Origin: Campylobacter pinnipediorum subsp. caledonicus
Lineage (GTDB): Bacteria; Campylobacterota; Campylobacteria; Campylobacterales; Campylobacteraceae
NCBI RefSeq assembly: GCF_002022005.1
Contig: NZ_CP017258.1
Span: 1,488,001-1,552,000, forward strand
Direction: 5' to 3'
DNA length: 64,000 nt
Both the position numbers and the translations under genes were made by a program. Under the pieces are notes generated by a model. That model was not told the DNA's origin, did not search any database, and saw only the letters and a list, made by a program, of their open reading frames with translations. Each line of letters begins with the position of its first letter. Within the stretch, counting starts at the first letter, position 1. Below, in pieces: positions 20,042 through 30,299 of the stretch.

Positions 20042-21117
20042 CCCTCATCTCCATTGAGATAACTCCCAAGCCATGTTACCTCTATCCCGATTTTCTTACA
20101 TGATTTTAATACATTTTGAACTCTATCATCATCTATATGCCCATCAAAATCAATAAAAAACAAAGATCTAAACTCACGCTGTTTTATAGGTCTGCTTTCT
20201 AGCTTGCTAAGATTTATATTTTCAGATTTAAAAAGATTTAACAAATCAGCCAAAGAACCCGGAAGATGATCTGTTTTTGCAAGTATTGATGTTTTTGAGT
20301 GCTTTGTCTTATTTGTTTTAAAATCACTCAAAACAAAAAACCTAGTTCTATTTGCCATATTATCTTCAATTGTTTCAAACATTATAGGAACATTATAAAG
20401 TTTAGCAGCTATCTTAGAACAAATCGCGGCTGATTCTTTATCTTTAGAAGCCAAAAAGGCAGCATGTGCTGTTGATTTTGCAGCAATAAAAGTAACACCT
20501 GAAAGCATATGACTTTCCAAAAAATTTCTGCACTGATTATAACCTTGTGGATGAGAATATATTGTTTTTATATTTTTTAGATTTTCATTTAGACTAATAA
20601 AACTATGATGAATATCCAAATAAATTTCTGAAACTATTTTAACATTTTCAAACTTAGCCAAACAATCAAAAGTAGCACCGACTGCACCTTCTGTATTGTT
20701 TTCTATCGGAACAACTCCGTATTTAACCTCTTTTTGAGATAACTTTGTAAATACTGATTCGATACTTGCAAGTGCTAGGTATTCGCTCATTGCTCCAAAA
20801 CGACTCTCTGCAGCTTGATAAGTATATGTGCCTTCTGGCCCAAGATATGCTATTTTTTGTGGCATTTCAATATTTCTACTTACCGCAAAAATTTCAAGAT
20901 ATATTGATTCAATTGCTGATTTATTTAAAAGATTATCCTCATAACTTTCTAAGCGATTTAATATAGCCTTTTCACGCTCAGGTCTATAAATAGGAGAGCC
21001 ATTAGTTTGTTTTAACTCCCCTATTTTCTTGACAAATTTCATTCTTTGATTTAATTTTTCTAAAATCAAATCATCAATATCATCAATATCTTTTCTTAAA
21101 TCATCAATATCTTGCAT
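20038..21117 (-). CDS. pheA: bifunctional chorismate mutase/prephenate dehydratase
   Basis: A 359-residue enzyme of phenylalanine synthesis. Residues about 1-85 are an AroQ-type chorismate mutase helix bundle ([21 protein letters not shown]). Residues about 90-265 are prephenate dehydratase ([35 protein letters not shown]). Residues about 275-355 are an ACT domain ([18 protein letters not shown]), normally the site of feedback inhibition by phenylalanine. ATG at 21117 overlaps the lysA stop (TAATG) with GGA just upstream; the GTG at 21129 is less likely. Confidence 0.95.
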   Translation of the reverse strand: MQDIDDLRKDIDDIDDLILEKLNQRMKFVKKIGELKQTNGSPIYRPEREKAILNRLESYEDNLLNKSAIESIYLEIFAVSRNIEMPQKIAYLGPEGTYTYQAAESRFGAMSEYLALASIESVFTKLSQKEVKYGVVPIENNTEGAVGATFDCLAKFENVKIVSEIYLDIHHSFISLNENLKNIKTIYSHPQGYNQCRNFLESHMLSGVTFIAAKSTAHAAFLASKDKESAAICSKIAAKLYNVPIMFETIEDNMANRTRFFVLSDFKTNKTKHSKTSILAKTDHLPGSLADLLNLFKSENINLSKLESRPIKQREFRSLFFIDFDGHIDDDRVQNVLKSCKKIGIEVTWLGSYLNGDEG

Positions 21118-22319
21118 TATTCCAAACACTCCTTTTCAAGAGCTATAACATCATCAAAGCTTTCTCTTTTTCTTATAAGCTTGTCCTTATTGCTTATGAT
21201 TGCCACCTCAGCAACCCTAGGTCTTGTGTTATAATTAGAACTCATACTAAACCCGTATGCCCCAGCACTTTTAACAACAATCAAATCGCCGCTTTCGCAT
21301 ATAGGCAACTTTATGTTTTTAGCCAAAAAATCACCGCTTTCACATATAGGACCAACTACATCACAAATTGTATGATCTTTATCTTTTCCAACAACACTAA
21401 TTCCATGATAAGCATTATACAAACTAGGTCTTAAAAGATCATTCATAGCACCATCTACAATAACAAATCTTTTGTCTTTATTTCTCTTTTCATATAAAAC
21501 CTTGGTTAAAAACTCACCGGCATTGCCAACTAAAAACCTACCAGGCTCACACACTATAGTTATATCATGACCTGAAAGATTTTTTAAAATTCCTTGTGCG
21601 TAATCATATAAGCTTACATCTCGCTCATCATTATAAACTATACCGATACCACCACCAATATCAAAAAATTTAATATCAATATCAACTGATTTAAGTTCAG
21701 TCAATAGTTTGCTTACTATGCCAGAAGCTTGTATTATAGAGCTTATATCTGTTATCTGAGAACCTATGTGAAAATGTATTCCTATTGGTTGCAAGTTATC
21801 TGATTTTTTTGCTTTTATATACATTTTTTTAGCTGTATCTATATCAACACCGAATTTATTTTCATTTAATCCTGTAGAGATATAAGGATGAGTATTTGCA
21901 TCAACATCTGGATTTACTCTTATGCTAATTCTTGCTACTTTTTGTAGCTCCCTAGCGATGTTCTCAACTCTTTCAAGTTCAGCTTCGCTTTCTAAATTTA
22001 TCATAAAGATATCGTTTGTCAAAGCATACTTTATCTCATCATCTCTTTTTCCAACACCACTAAATATCATCTGATAAGGCTTTGCACCAGCAATCAATGC
22101 TCTTTTTATTTCTCCCACGCTAACACAATCAAATCCAGCACCCAAAGAGGCTAAAAATTTAAGCAAACTTAAGTTTGAGTTTGCTTTTACTGCATAGCAA
22201 ACAAGAGATTTTCTACCGCTAAAAGCTTGTTTTAGGTCACTATATCTTAAAGCAATTTTGTCAAAATCATATATATAAAGCGGAGTATCATACTTTTGTG
22301 CTAAGCCGAAGTAATCCAT
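21117..22319 (-). CDS. lysA: diaminopimelate decarboxylase
   Basis: A 400-residue fold-III PLP enzyme that makes lysine from meso-diaminopimelate. YAVKANSN holds the PLP lysine (near residue 43). IGIHFHIGSQI, DIGGGIGI and CEPGRFLVG form the cofactor phosphate site and barrel. CESGDFL near residue 325 provides the active-site cysteine, and AGAYGFSMSSNYN the dimer-interface tyrosine. Normal length. It follows the LptG-like gene by 56 nt and is coupled to pheA. Confidence 0.96.
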   Translation of the reverse strand: MDYFGLAQKYDTPLYIYDFDKIALRYSDLKQAFSGRKSLVCYAVKANSNLSLLKFLASLGAGFDCVSVGEIKRALIAGAKPYQMIFSGVGKRDDEIKYALTNDIFMINLESEAELERVENIARELQKVARISIRVNPDVDANTHPYISTGLNENKFGVDIDTAKKMYIKAKKSDNLQPIGIHFHIGSQITDISSIIQASGIVSKLLTELKSVDIDIKFFDIGGGIGIVYNDERDVSLYDYAQGILKNLSGHDITIVCEPGRFLVGNAGEFLTKVLYEKRNKDKRFVIVDGAMNDLLRPSLYNAYHGISVVGKDKDHTICDVVGPICESGDFLAKNIKLPICESGDLIVVKSAGAYGFSMSSNYNTRPRVAEVAIISNKDKLIRKRESFDDVIALEKECLE

Positions 22320-22375
22320 AAAAAACCTTATTGTAAAAATGGATAGATTTTACAAAAAAAATGCCAAAAATTGGC

Positions 22376-23440
22376 TTAACGATTGAGCCTAAACAGATAA
22401 ATAGAATAAAATGCCAATAAAACAACAGGCATAACAATACCTAGCTCTGGAATCAATGCTCCAGTAGCTGAAAATTTGGCAAGTATAAATAAAACTCCCC
22501 ATATTATAAGAGTTACTAACACATATACAAAACTAGCCAATGCTAGATTAAAAAACCTACCCACAACAGGCAAATGATAATATAATATAAAAACTAAAAT
22601 CGGAGCGAATAATGGTGCTATTGTTAGAGTATAAAATATAGATTTTGCATTATTTATAGATGCACCCTCTCCTTGAAATGTTGTTATAAAATCAATGGTA
22701 TCTAAAACGGAAAGGCTTATTCTTTCATCGCTATTTGCACTTTGTATATTTTTGGGAGTAAAGCCTTTTAACGAATGAACGTTGGAATTTGTTTTTATAT
22801 CTAAACCTTTTTCTCCAACTTGTAATTTTTTAGGCAATACTATAGTTTTTGTATCATTTAAAATCCACTCATCTGAACTAAATTTGGCATTATTGGCAAA
22901 CATAATATTGTTTAATGTTGTGTTGTTTATATCAAAAATGGCAATATCTGAGATACTTTGCTCTAAAGGGTTGAGTTCTTTAATATATATAAATTTTCCA
23001 TCAAATTTTAAAAAAGAGTCAGTTGTGTTTCTTTTTACACTAAACCCGTCTTTAATACTCTTTTGATAATCATACATATATGCAAAAGATGTAAAATTAA
23101 GCAAAATATACAAAACTGTAATGGCACATGATATCAAAAATGGAATTTTTATCAAAGAATTTTTATAAACGCCTAAAGCATAAAAGCTTACAAACTCATT
23201 TGAACGAGCTATACCTATAAAACAGACAACTGTTGCTAAAACCAAAGAAATGGGCATTGTATATGATATGGCAGTTAAAAAAGTAGCGCCCACATATAAA
23301 AGTTGCAAACCAGCAGAGACTGGTAAGTCTTTGAAATTTGAAAGCAAATCAATCCCAACATAAAACAATTCCAAAGCTAAAAATATAATCAAAAATGTCT
23401 TAAAATAAATCCAGCCAATATATCTAGAATAAAGTTTCAA
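22376..23440 (-). CDS. lptG: LptF/LptG family lipopolysaccharide export permease
   Basis: A 354-residue inner-membrane protein of the YjgP/YjgQ family, the permease pair that extracts lipopolysaccharide for transport by the Lpt bridge. It shows three N-terminal transmembrane helices (residues about 10-30, 50-75 and 95-115), a periplasmic beta-jellyroll region (about 130-260), and three C-terminal helices. The start is TTG at 23440 (MKLYSRYIGW) with AAGG about 8 nt upstream; no in-frame ATG fits the conserved N terminus. Whether it is LptG or LptF is set from its place between pth and lysA, as in C. jejuni. Confidence 0.82.
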   Translation of the reverse strand: MKLYSRYIGWIYFKTFLIIFLALELFYVGIDLLSNFKDLPVSAGLQLLYVGATFLTAISYTMPISLVLATVVCFIGIARSNEFVSFYALGVYKNSLIKIPFLISCAITVLYILLNFTSFAYMYDYQKSIKDGFSVKRNTTDSFLKFDGKFIYIKELNPLEQSISDIAIFDINNTTLNNIMFANNAKFSSDEWILNDTKTIVLPKKLQVGEKGLDIKTNSNVHSLKGFTPKNIQSANSDERISLSVLDTIDFITTFQGEGASINNAKSIFYTLTIAPLFAPILVFILYYHLPVVGRFFNLALASFVYVLVTLIIWGVLFILAKFSATGALIPELGIVMPVVLLAFYSIYLFRLNR

Positions 23441-23462
23441 AACATTACCTTAAATTTTATAT

Positions 23463-24014
23463 CTAAACAGCATTTTGCCATTTTTTTAGTGTAAATTTTT
23501 GCGAGGCATAAGAAATATCATTTTTTATAAGTTCCAAAATAGCATTTTTAGCATACTCTAAAATATCATCTAAAATCTTTTTTTCATTATCATTAAAATC
23601 ACCTAAAACAAAATTTGTAACATTGCCAGCACGACCGATACCTATTCTGACTCTCTCATAATCATTTCCGATTAAATTATCTATTGATTTAATGCCATTA
23701 TGGCCTCCGCTACTACCGCCTTTTTTAAACTTAATAGCACCGAAGCTTAAATCAAGATCATCATGAACAACAATAATGCGATCTGGCTTATAAAAATCAT
23801 TAACAGCTTTTACGCTGTTTCCGGAAAGATTCATATAAGTATTTGGTTTTAGAAGCAATGTATTTTTATGCTTATAAACATCGCCTTGAAATTTAGATGA
23901 GCTAACATCCACAAAATCGGAATTTAAAAGCTTGTCTATAAGCATAAATCCGATATTGTGTCTAGTATTTTTGTATTGTTCAGTGGGGTTACCTAGCCCC
24001 ACGATAAGAATCAT
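23463..24014 (-). CDS. pth: peptidyl-tRNA hydrolase
   Basis: A 183-residue hydrolase that frees tRNA from prematurely released peptidyl-tRNA. [20 protein letters not shown] contains the catalytic histidine and the conserved asparagine. [10 protein letters not shown] and [11 protein letters not shown] are further active-site segments, and [13 protein letters not shown] is the glycine-rich loop. The gene follows rplY by 13 nt, an arrangement common in bacteria (rplY-pth). Confidence 0.97.
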   Translation of the reverse strand: MILIVGLGNPTEQYKNTRHNIGFMLIDKLLNSDFVDVSSSKFQGDVYKHKNTLLLKPNTYMNLSGNSVKAVNDFYKPDRIIVVHDDLDLSFGAIKFKKGGSSGGHNGIKSIDNLIGNDYERVRIGIGRAGNVTNFVLGDFNDNEKKILDDILEYAKNAILELIKNDISYASQKFTLKKWQNAV

Positions 24015-24027
24015 TATAAGACTTCTT

Positions 24028-24564
24028 TTATCTAGCTTTTATTACCCCAAGAACTGCTATACGGTCAGCATCTACCATAGTAACACCATCTGGAACAACA
24101 ATATCGCGAACCAATATAGTATCATCTATATCAAGTTTGCTAACATCAATATCAAAAGAGTTTGGTAAATTCTCAGCAGTACACTTAACAGCTATACGTC
24201 TTTTTGATTGTATTAAAACACCTTTGTTTTTAAGACCTATTGGAGTGCCATAAGGCTTAACAGGTATAAGATATTTTGAAACAAGACCAGGAATAGCTAC
24301 TTTAAGATCAACGTGTTTTAAATTATTTGTAACAGCATCTCTTTGATAATCAACGATAACGACTTTGTATACATTCTCGCCAACTTTTACATCAAATGCA
24401 AGGGTCTCTTTTTTGCGAGCTTCTTTTATAAATTCATTTACTTTAAAAGCTGCTGCAACATTCTCTAATCCCTTACCATAAATGTTCGCGATTAGATAAC
24501 CATCTCTTCTCAAAGCCTTTGCAGACTTCTTACCGATACTCTCTCTAACGATACCTTCTAACAT
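24028..24564 (-). CDS. rplY: 50S ribosomal protein L25 (Ctc/TL5 type)
   Basis: A 178-residue L25 protein, which binds 5S rRNA. The N-terminal domain has [13 protein letters not shown] and the C-terminal TL5-type beta domain has [14 protein letters not shown] and [11 protein letters not shown] chose the second ATG (24564, protein starting MLEGIVRES) because AAGG lies 6 nt before it, whereas it abuts the first ATG at 24570. The gene is followed by pth and preceded by the PilT-like gene with a 59-nt gap that may hold a promoter. Confidence 0.95.
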   Translation of the reverse strand: MLEGIVRESIGKKSAKALRRDGYLIANIYGKGLENVAAAFKVNEFIKEARKKETLAFDVKVGENVYKVVIVDYQRDAVTNNLKHVDLKVAIPGLVSKYLIPVKPYGTPIGLKNKGVLIQSKRRIAVKCTAENLPNSFDIDVSKLDIDDTILVRDIVVPDGVTMVDADRIAVLGVIKAR

Positions 24565-24623
24565 CGTCATCCTTTCATAAAAAAATAGGTACGGATTATA
24601 CCTAAAAATTAATAAATTTTATA

Positions 24624-25838
24624 TTAGTCACCATCTTGAATTTGTTTAAGTGCAATTATACTATCTTTAAATCTATCATCTTGAGAATGCTTTTTAACAC
24701 CTATCACATTTTCTTGCTTAGCAAGATTTGAATTTTTTATTTTGATTTCAAGGTCATTTGGTCTACTAGCCTTTTCAAGAGCTTCTTCTCTATCTATAAC
24801 GCCCTCTTCATAAAGCTCTAATAAATGCTGGTCAAATGTCTGCATACCATAGGTATTTTTGCTTTCAGAAATAGCTGTAAAAATTTCATCTTCTCTGTTG
24901 TTTGCGATTATATCTCTTATTCTTATATTTTTAATCAAAACCTCAACAGCTGCTCTTCTTTTTCCATCTTTTGTTTTTACAAGTCTTTGAGAAATTATAG
25001 CAGCAAGCACGGAAGAAAGTGTCATTTTTACCCTATTTTGTTCCTCTTTAGAAAACATACTAACTACACGACCAATAGTCTCTTTGGCGTCTACTGTATG
25101 AAGAGTGGAAAGCACTAAGTGTCCTGTTTCTGCTGCGTGTAAAGCTGTTTCTACTGTTTCAAGATCTCTCATTTCACCAACCAATATAACATCTGGATCT
25201 TCACGCAAAGATGCTCGCAATGCTTCTGAGAAATTTCTGGCATCTTGCCCTACTGAACGTTGATTTATAAGACACTGTTCATCACTATAAACATATTCGA
25301 TAGGATCTTCTATTGTTATAATATGCTTTTTTTTTGTCTTATTCATATGATTTATCATGCTAGCAAGGGTTGTTGTTTTTCCGCTCCCTGTTGGTCCAGT
25401 AACCAAGATGATACCTCTATGGAAATTTTCACATATTTTTTTGATAACAGGTGGAAGTTTTAAATCATCCATTGTTGGAAGTTTTGTAGGAATAGTTCTA
25501 AAAACTGCAGAAACGCCATCCATTTGAAAAAATATATTTACGCGAAATCTATAATCATCATTTAATTTATAAGTAAAATCAACATTTCTTTGCTCTACAA
25601 GATCTTTGAAATTTGTTCTAAGCAACTCTTTTGCTAAAGTAATCCCGTCTTGCTTACTTAAAATTTTATCACTCATAATTTGCATTTCGCCATTAAATCT
25701 ACCACGAATATAGCTATTTGATTTAATATGTAAGTCACTTCCTTCACGCTCTATAAGTTGTCTTAAATAAGCATTAAGCTCATCTCTTAGCTTAAAATCA
25801 AGCTTGGAAACATCAACATCATGTTGATTATCAAGCAT
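24624..25838 (-). CDS. PilT-family secretion/twitching ATPase
   Basis: A 404-residue hexameric ATPase of the PilT/GspE superfamily. Walker A is GPTGSGKTTTLAS (near residue 150), the Asp box region is IITIEDPIEYVY, Walker B is DVILVGEMRD, and the His box is TGHLVLSTLHT. The N-terminal domain begins near GSDLHI, as in PilT. The C-terminal part has IRDIIANNREDEI in place of the canonical AIRNLIRE helix. PilT normally depolymerises type IV pilins for retraction, but no pilin, PilB, PilC or secretin gene is nearby. It overlaps the tal stop (TAATG), so it is coupled to a sugar-metabolism gene. Confidence 0.85.
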   Translation of the reverse strand: MLDNQHDVDVSKLDFKLRDELNAYLRQLIEREGSDLHIKSNSYIRGRFNGEMQIMSDKILSKQDGITLAKELLRTNFKDLVEQRNVDFTYKLNDDYRFRVNIFFQMDGVSAVFRTIPTKLPTMDDLKLPPVIKKICENFHRGIILVTGPTGSGKTTTLASMINHMNKTKKKHIITIEDPIEYVYSDEQCLINQRSVGQDARNFSEALRASLREDPDVILVGEMRDLETVETALHAAETGHLVLSTLHTVDAKETIGRVVSMFSKEEQNRVKMTLSSVLAAIISQRLVKTKDGKRRAAVEVLIKNIRIRDIIANNREDEIFTAISESKNTYGMQTFDQHLLELYEEGVIDREEALEKASRPNDLEIKIKNSNLAKQENVIGVKKHSQDDRFKDSIIALKQIQDGD

Positions 25839-26836
25839 TATTTTAATCCTTTTAATATGTCATCAAATGCAACAACAAATGCTTTTAGACCATCATTTAA
25901 CAAATCCCTATAAGCTGTTTGAAGATCTATATTTGCATTTTTTAAAACACTAAAAAAACTATCTACATTTTCTTTACTTGTGGCTACTTTTGGCTCAGCC
26001 TTTTGCTTTATAAATTCCTTTATCGTATCCAACGGAGCTGTATTGATAGTATTTTCAAACATAAGCTCACGAACATAATAATCAGCCCTTAACTCGTTCC
26101 CCTTAACACCAGTGCTTGCAAATAAAGCTCTAACATTACTTAAATTCTCATCTTTTATCATATGATATATTTTAGTAGCATTCATTATGCCGATTTGAGA
26201 TTTAGGGAGACTTTTTTCTTGCATTTTATCATCAAGCAATCTATCAAAACGACTGACAAAAATACTTATAACGCCTTGTGGTAGCATAGTATTTACAAAA
26301 CGCTTTTGATACTGAGCTACACCATCTTTAAAGGCATCCAAACATCCTCTAGCTTGCTCAGGAGAAAAAATTAAAGTAGCATTTACGCTAATTCCATCTG
26401 CCATCAAAGCACTCATTGCTTCAAATCCTTCTTTTGTGGCAGGAACTTTTATCATAACATTTGGCATTTTGATCATCTGATGAAGTCTCTTACCTTCTTC
26501 CACAGTGGCATTAACATTATCATGCAAATTTGGATCAACCTCAATGCTAACAAAACCATCATCATTATTTGCATAATTTTTTAAAAGCTTGCAAGCTGCC
26601 ATTTTGATATCTTGAGTAGCTAAAGTTTCATATATATCTTTTGGATGTCTTTTGTGGCTATTTTTAATAGCTGTCTTATAAGCTTCACTTCCAACGAAAG
26701 CTGATTTAAAAATAGCAGGGTTGCTAGTAGCACCATTTATAATATCTTTGCTGATCAAATCAACAAATTCGTTATTTAAAAATTCTCTTTCAATAAAATC
26801 GCACCAAAGCGAAAAATTAATATTTTTGTTATACAT
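25838..26836 (-). CDS. tal: transaldolase
   Basis: A 332-residue transaldolase of the pentose phosphate pathway. It moves a dihydroxyacetone unit between sugar phosphates through a Schiff-base lysine. GATSNPAIFKSAF, VNATVEEGKRL (near residue 108), PNVMIKVPATKEG with the active-site lysine, and NATLIFSPEQA are the family signatures. It complements tkt at 1832-3742. It follows serB by 7 nt. Confidence 0.96.
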   Translation of the reverse strand: MYNKNINFSLWCDFIEREFLNNEFVDLISKDIINGATSNPAIFKSAFVGSEAYKTAIKNSHKRHPKDIYETLATQDIKMAACKLLKNYANNDDGFVSIEVDPNLHDNVNATVEEGKRLHQMIKMPNVMIKVPATKEGFEAMSALMADGISVNATLIFSPEQARGCLDAFKDGVAQYQKRFVNTMLPQGVISIFVSRFDRLLDDKMQEKSLPKSQIGIMNATKIYHMIKDENLSNVRALFASTGVKGNELRADYYVRELMFENTINTAPLDTIKEFIKQKAEPKVATSKENVDSFFSVLKNANIDLQTAYRDLLNDGLKAFVVAFDDILKGLK

Positions 26837-26843
26837 TTTTTAC

Positions 26844-27467
26844 CTAAATAAGTTTTAAAATTTCTCGTAGATCTTTTTTATCAACACAATGTGTAGCGTT
26901 TTGTTTTAAAATTTCATTAGCACAAAAAGCAATTTTGAGACTTGAATACTCAAACATAGAAATATCATTAGCACCATCTCCAACACACATAGTATTAGAA
27001 ATATCTACATTAATTATTTTTTGAATTTTTTGAAGCATTTTGCCTTTTGAAAAGCCAAACATCATCTCTCCGCCAACTCTGCCCGTAAGTTTTCCATCTT
27101 TTTGGTGCAAGATATTTGCAAAACTAGCATCAAAATTTAATTTTTTTTGCATAGCATTGGTGCCTAAATCAAACCCTCCGCTAAATACAATAACCTTAAT
27201 GCCTTTAGCTTTTAAATTTTCAATAAGCTCTTTAGCACCATTCATAACAGGTAAATTCTCGCATATATCTTTTGCAAGAAAATACGACATCCCCTCTAGC
27301 AAAGAGACTCTAGAGGTTAAGCTTTCAAAAAAGTCAAGCTCGCCAGCCATAGCCTTTTTTGTTATATTTTTTACCTCATCTCCAACACCATATGATTGGG
27401 CGAGAATATCAATAGTCTCGCCATCCATTAGTGTTGAATCAAAGTCAAAAATACAGAGTTTTATCAA
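26844..27467 (-). CDS. serB: phosphoserine phosphatase
   Basis: A 207-residue HAD-superfamily phosphatase that completes serine synthesis. Motif I is FDFDSTLMDGE with the nucleophilic aspartate. FSGGFDLG is motif II, GKMLQKI carries the motif III lysine, and VGDGANDISM is motif IV. It lacks the N-terminal ACT domain found in some homologues. Start is TTG at 27467 (MIKLCIFDFD), with AAGG about 8 nt upstream; no alternative keeps the N-terminal strand. It lies directly after cheW, at 8 nt. Confidence 0.93.
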   Translation of the reverse strand: MIKLCIFDFDSTLMDGETIDILAQSYGVGDEVKNITKKAMAGELDFFESLTSRVSLLEGMSYFLAKDICENLPVMNGAKELIENLKAKGIKVIVFSGGFDLGTNAMQKKLNFDASFANILHQKDGKLTGRVGGEMMFGFSKGKMLQKIQKIINVDISNTMCVGDGANDISMFEYSSLKIAFCANEILKQNATHCVDKKDLREILKLI

Positions 27468-27475
27468 AACAAACC

Positions 27476-27976
27476 TTAAAAGTCACGCTTTAAAAGGCTT
27501 TCAACCTTTAAAATAGTAAGTATATTTTGATCTCTTTTACCTATACCGTATATCATTCCTTTATCTTTTACCAAAGTCTCAGGCGGCGGATCAATCCTGT
27601 TTCTATTTATACGAATAGCTTCTGTCAATCTATCTATAACAAATCCAGCAATATTCTCATCATCTTTCATAACAATATATCTAGTGCTGCTACTTTGCTT
27701 TCCTGCATTTAAAGCAAATCTCTTTCTTAAGTCTATAAGAGGTATAACATTACCTCTTAAATTAAATACACCCAAAACATACTCAGGAACACTTGGAACA
27801 CGAGTATACTCTATCGGCTTTATTATCTCTTGAATGTTTAAAATTGGTATAGCATATTCTTCATCACCAACCACAAAGCCGACTAATTGAATAATATCTT
27901 CGCTTCTAGTATCTTCAGGACCTTCTATCTGTTTTTTTTGCTTTTGTAAGACTTCATTTAATTTATTATTGCTCAT
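27476..27976 (-). CDS. cheW: chemotaxis coupling protein CheW
   Basis: A 166-residue adaptor that couples chemoreceptors to the kinase CheA. After a short charged N terminus comes a single CheW domain: VGFVVGDEEYAIPILNIQEII, TRVPSVPEYVLGVFNLRGNVIPLIDLR, and the closing YGIGKRDQNILTILKVESLL. It is 10 nt downstream of cheA in the order cheV-cheA-cheW. Confidence 0.97.
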   Translation of the reverse strand: MSNNKLNEVLQKQKKQIEGPEDTRSEDIIQLVGFVVGDEEYAIPILNIQEIIKPIEYTRVPSVPEYVLGVFNLRGNVIPLIDLRKRFALNAGKQSSSTRYIVMKDDENIAGFVIDRLTEAIRINRNRIDPPPETLVKDKGMIYGIGKRDQNILTILKVESLLKRDF

Positions 27977-27986
27977 ATCTTACTCC

Positions 27987-30290
27987 CTATGGTAACTTGA
28001 TATTTTTTCTAACAACGTTTTCAAGATATTCTGAAGAGTAAGGTTTTGTAATATACTCTGTCATTCCTACCTCAACACCACGCAATCTATCTGTTTTAGA
28101 TGTTCTAGATGTAACGGCTATTAATGGTAAATTTCTATATTTTGAATATTTCCTTATCTCACCGGCTAAGGTATATCCATCCATTCTAGGCATTTCTATA
28201 TCTATCAATATAGCATCAAATGCATGCTCTCCTGATTTTATTAAGCTAAGAGCCTCAACACCATTTGTAGCTTCTATAACAGTCACACCTGTTGGTTCAA
28301 GTGATTTTTGCATTATAGTTCTATCCATTTTTGAATCATCCACTATAAGAACCTTATAATCACTTGGTTTTTCTTTTACATTTTTAGATTCAGCATCCAA
28401 TTCGGCTCTAATATTTACTTTAATATCTTTTGCCATTTCCATCATAGCAGCAACATCAATAATTAAAGTAACTCTACCATCACCGCGTATAGTAGCGCCT
28501 GCTATACCATGTATATTTTGCAAATAATCGCCCATTGATTTTATAACAATTTCCTCTTGTCCAACAAGAGTATCAACTATAATACCAAGCTTTGCTTCTG
28601 CAACACCTATAATAACAACATAGGTTTGTTCTCCACCATCAAATACTTTATTTACACCAAATACATCAGAAAGCCTAACTAGAGATAAAACCTCATCACG
28701 AAGTCTAAGAACATTTTTACCATCTATTGTATATATATCATCTATAGGCACACGAACTGTTTCTAAAACACTAGCTAATGGTATAGCATAAAACTCCTCT
28801 TGAGTTCCAACTAATAAAGACTGAATAATAGCCAAAGTTAAAGGTATTTTTAATTTCATTACAGTACCTTTACCAACTTCACTATCTATATCAATAATAC
28901 CATTTAGTTTTTCTATGTTAGTCTTAACAACGTCCATACCAACGCCACGACCACTTACATTTGTTACCTTGGCGGCTGTTGAAAATCCAGGCTTAAATAT
29001 AAGACCAAAAGCCTCTTTATCGCTCATAGCATCAGCTTCTCTTTCGGTAATAATACCTTTTTCTATTGATTTTGCTTTAAGCATATGAGCATCAAGACCT
29101 TTTCCATCATCAACTATCTCTATAACTATATGATTGCCCTCATTATATGCTTTTAGTTGAACGAGACCTTTTTCATTTTTACCGGCAATTTTTCTTACCT
29201 CTGGATCTTCTATACCATGATCGCAAGAGTTTCTAATGATGTGAACTAACGGATCGCCTATCTCTTCTACGATAGATTTATCAAGCTCTGTTTCCTCACC
29301 TGAAATTTCAAGATCTATCTGTTTTCCAAGTTCACGGCTTAAGTCCCTAATCATTCTTGGGAATTTATTAAACACTTTTGCTATAGGAAGCATTCTTGTT
29401 TTCATAACAGCAAGCTGAATATCGGTAGTTACTATGCTTAGGCTTGAAACAACTTGATTAAGCTCTTCAAGGAATTTCTCACCCTCATATCTCTCTTCAA
29501 CATCATCATAAATTTTAAGCAAACGGTTTTTACCAAGAACAAGTTCACCTATTAAGTTCATTAAGTGATCAAGTCTTTTTACTTCAACCCTGATAGTTTG
29601 TTCTTGTGCTACTGCTCCACTAGATTGAACAGGAACTTTTTTAGCAGGTTCTTCTTTTAGTTTAGGGGCTGCCGCGGGAGTTGGCTTAGGAGCTTCTGTT
29701 TTTTGAGCTGATTTTTTACTTTCGCGTCTAGCCTTATCTTCTGCTTTTCTAACCTGTAAAAGCCTTTCTATCTCGGCTTCAACCTCATCATCACTAAGCT
29801 TTGATAGCTCTTCATCACTTATCTCTGGCTCTGGTTCAGCTTGAACAACAGGCTCAGGCTCTTTTTCTGTCTCTTGAGATGCAGAGGCTTTACTATCATC
29901 GCCTTCTGATATAGCGGTTAAGCGCTTACAAATATTTTCTATCTCTATACCAACATCTGTATCGTTTCCATGATCTCTAATTCCATGCAAAAGACCTTTC
30001 ATCATATCTACTGACTCAAGAACCACATCCATAACATCAGGTGTTATTTTTAGCTCATCTTTTCTTGCTTTATTAAGCACATCTTCCATATGATGAGTAA
30101 GCTTTGTTAAAATATCAAAATTTAAAAATGAAGAGCTTCCTTTGACTGTATGCGCAACCCTAAAAATTCTATTCAATAATTCAAGGTCTTCAGGATTTGA
30201 CTCTAGCTCAACAAGATCATGATCTATTTGTTCTATAAGTTCAAAGGCTTCTATCAAGAAGTCTTCCATTATTTCTCTCATATCATCCAT
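27987..30290 (-). CDS. cheA: chemotaxis histidine kinase CheA with C-terminal receiver domain (CheAY)
   Basis: A 767-residue kinase. The Hpt domain (residues about 1-105) carries the phospho-acceptor His47 in RVAHTVKGSS. A charged linker with E, P and A repeats (about 130-220) follows. Then come the dimerisation and HATPase domains (HIIRNSCDHGIEDPEVR, DDGKGLD, GRGVGMDVV), a CheW-like domain and a C-terminal receiver domain (LIVDDSKMDRTIM, ILIDIEMPRMDG, VTSRTSKTDR). The CheA-receiver fusion is typical of epsilonproteobacteria. Start ATG has GGAG 6 nt upstream. Confidence 0.97.
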   Translation of the reverse strand: MDDMREIMEDFLIEAFELIEQIDHDLVELESNPEDLELLNRIFRVAHTVKGSSSFLNFDILTKLTHHMEDVLNKARKDELKITPDVMDVVLESVDMMKGLLHGIRDHGNDTDVGIEIENICKRLTAISEGDDSKASASQETEKEPEPVVQAEPEPEISDEELSKLSDDEVEAEIERLLQVRKAEDKARRESKKSAQKTEAPKPTPAAAPKLKEEPAKKVPVQSSGAVAQEQTIRVEVKRLDHLMNLIGELVLGKNRLLKIYDDVEERYEGEKFLEELNQVVSSLSIVTTDIQLAVMKTRMLPIAKVFNKFPRMIRDLSRELGKQIDLEISGEETELDKSIVEEIGDPLVHIIRNSCDHGIEDPEVRKIAGKNEKGLVQLKAYNEGNHIVIEIVDDGKGLDAHMLKAKSIEKGIITEREADAMSDKEAFGLIFKPGFSTAAKVTNVSGRGVGMDVVKTNIEKLNGIIDIDSEVGKGTVMKLKIPLTLAIIQSLLVGTQEEFYAIPLASVLETVRVPIDDIYTIDGKNVLRLRDEVLSLVRLSDVFGVNKVFDGGEQTYVVIIGVAEAKLGIIVDTLVGQEEIVIKSMGDYLQNIHGIAGATIRGDGRVTLIIDVAAMMEMAKDIKVNIRAELDAESKNVKEKPSDYKVLIVDDSKMDRTIMQKSLEPTGVTVIEATNGVEALSLIKSGEHAFDAILIDIEMPRMDGYTLAGEIRKYSKYRNLPLIAVTSRTSKTDRLRGVEVGMTEYITKPYSSEYLENVVRKNIKLP

Positions 30291-30299
30291 AAATCACTC

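Noticed and set aside
27040-27516. 158-residue plus-strand ORF
   Set aside because: Fully antisense to serB, whose HAD motifs are intact; no ribosome site or homology.
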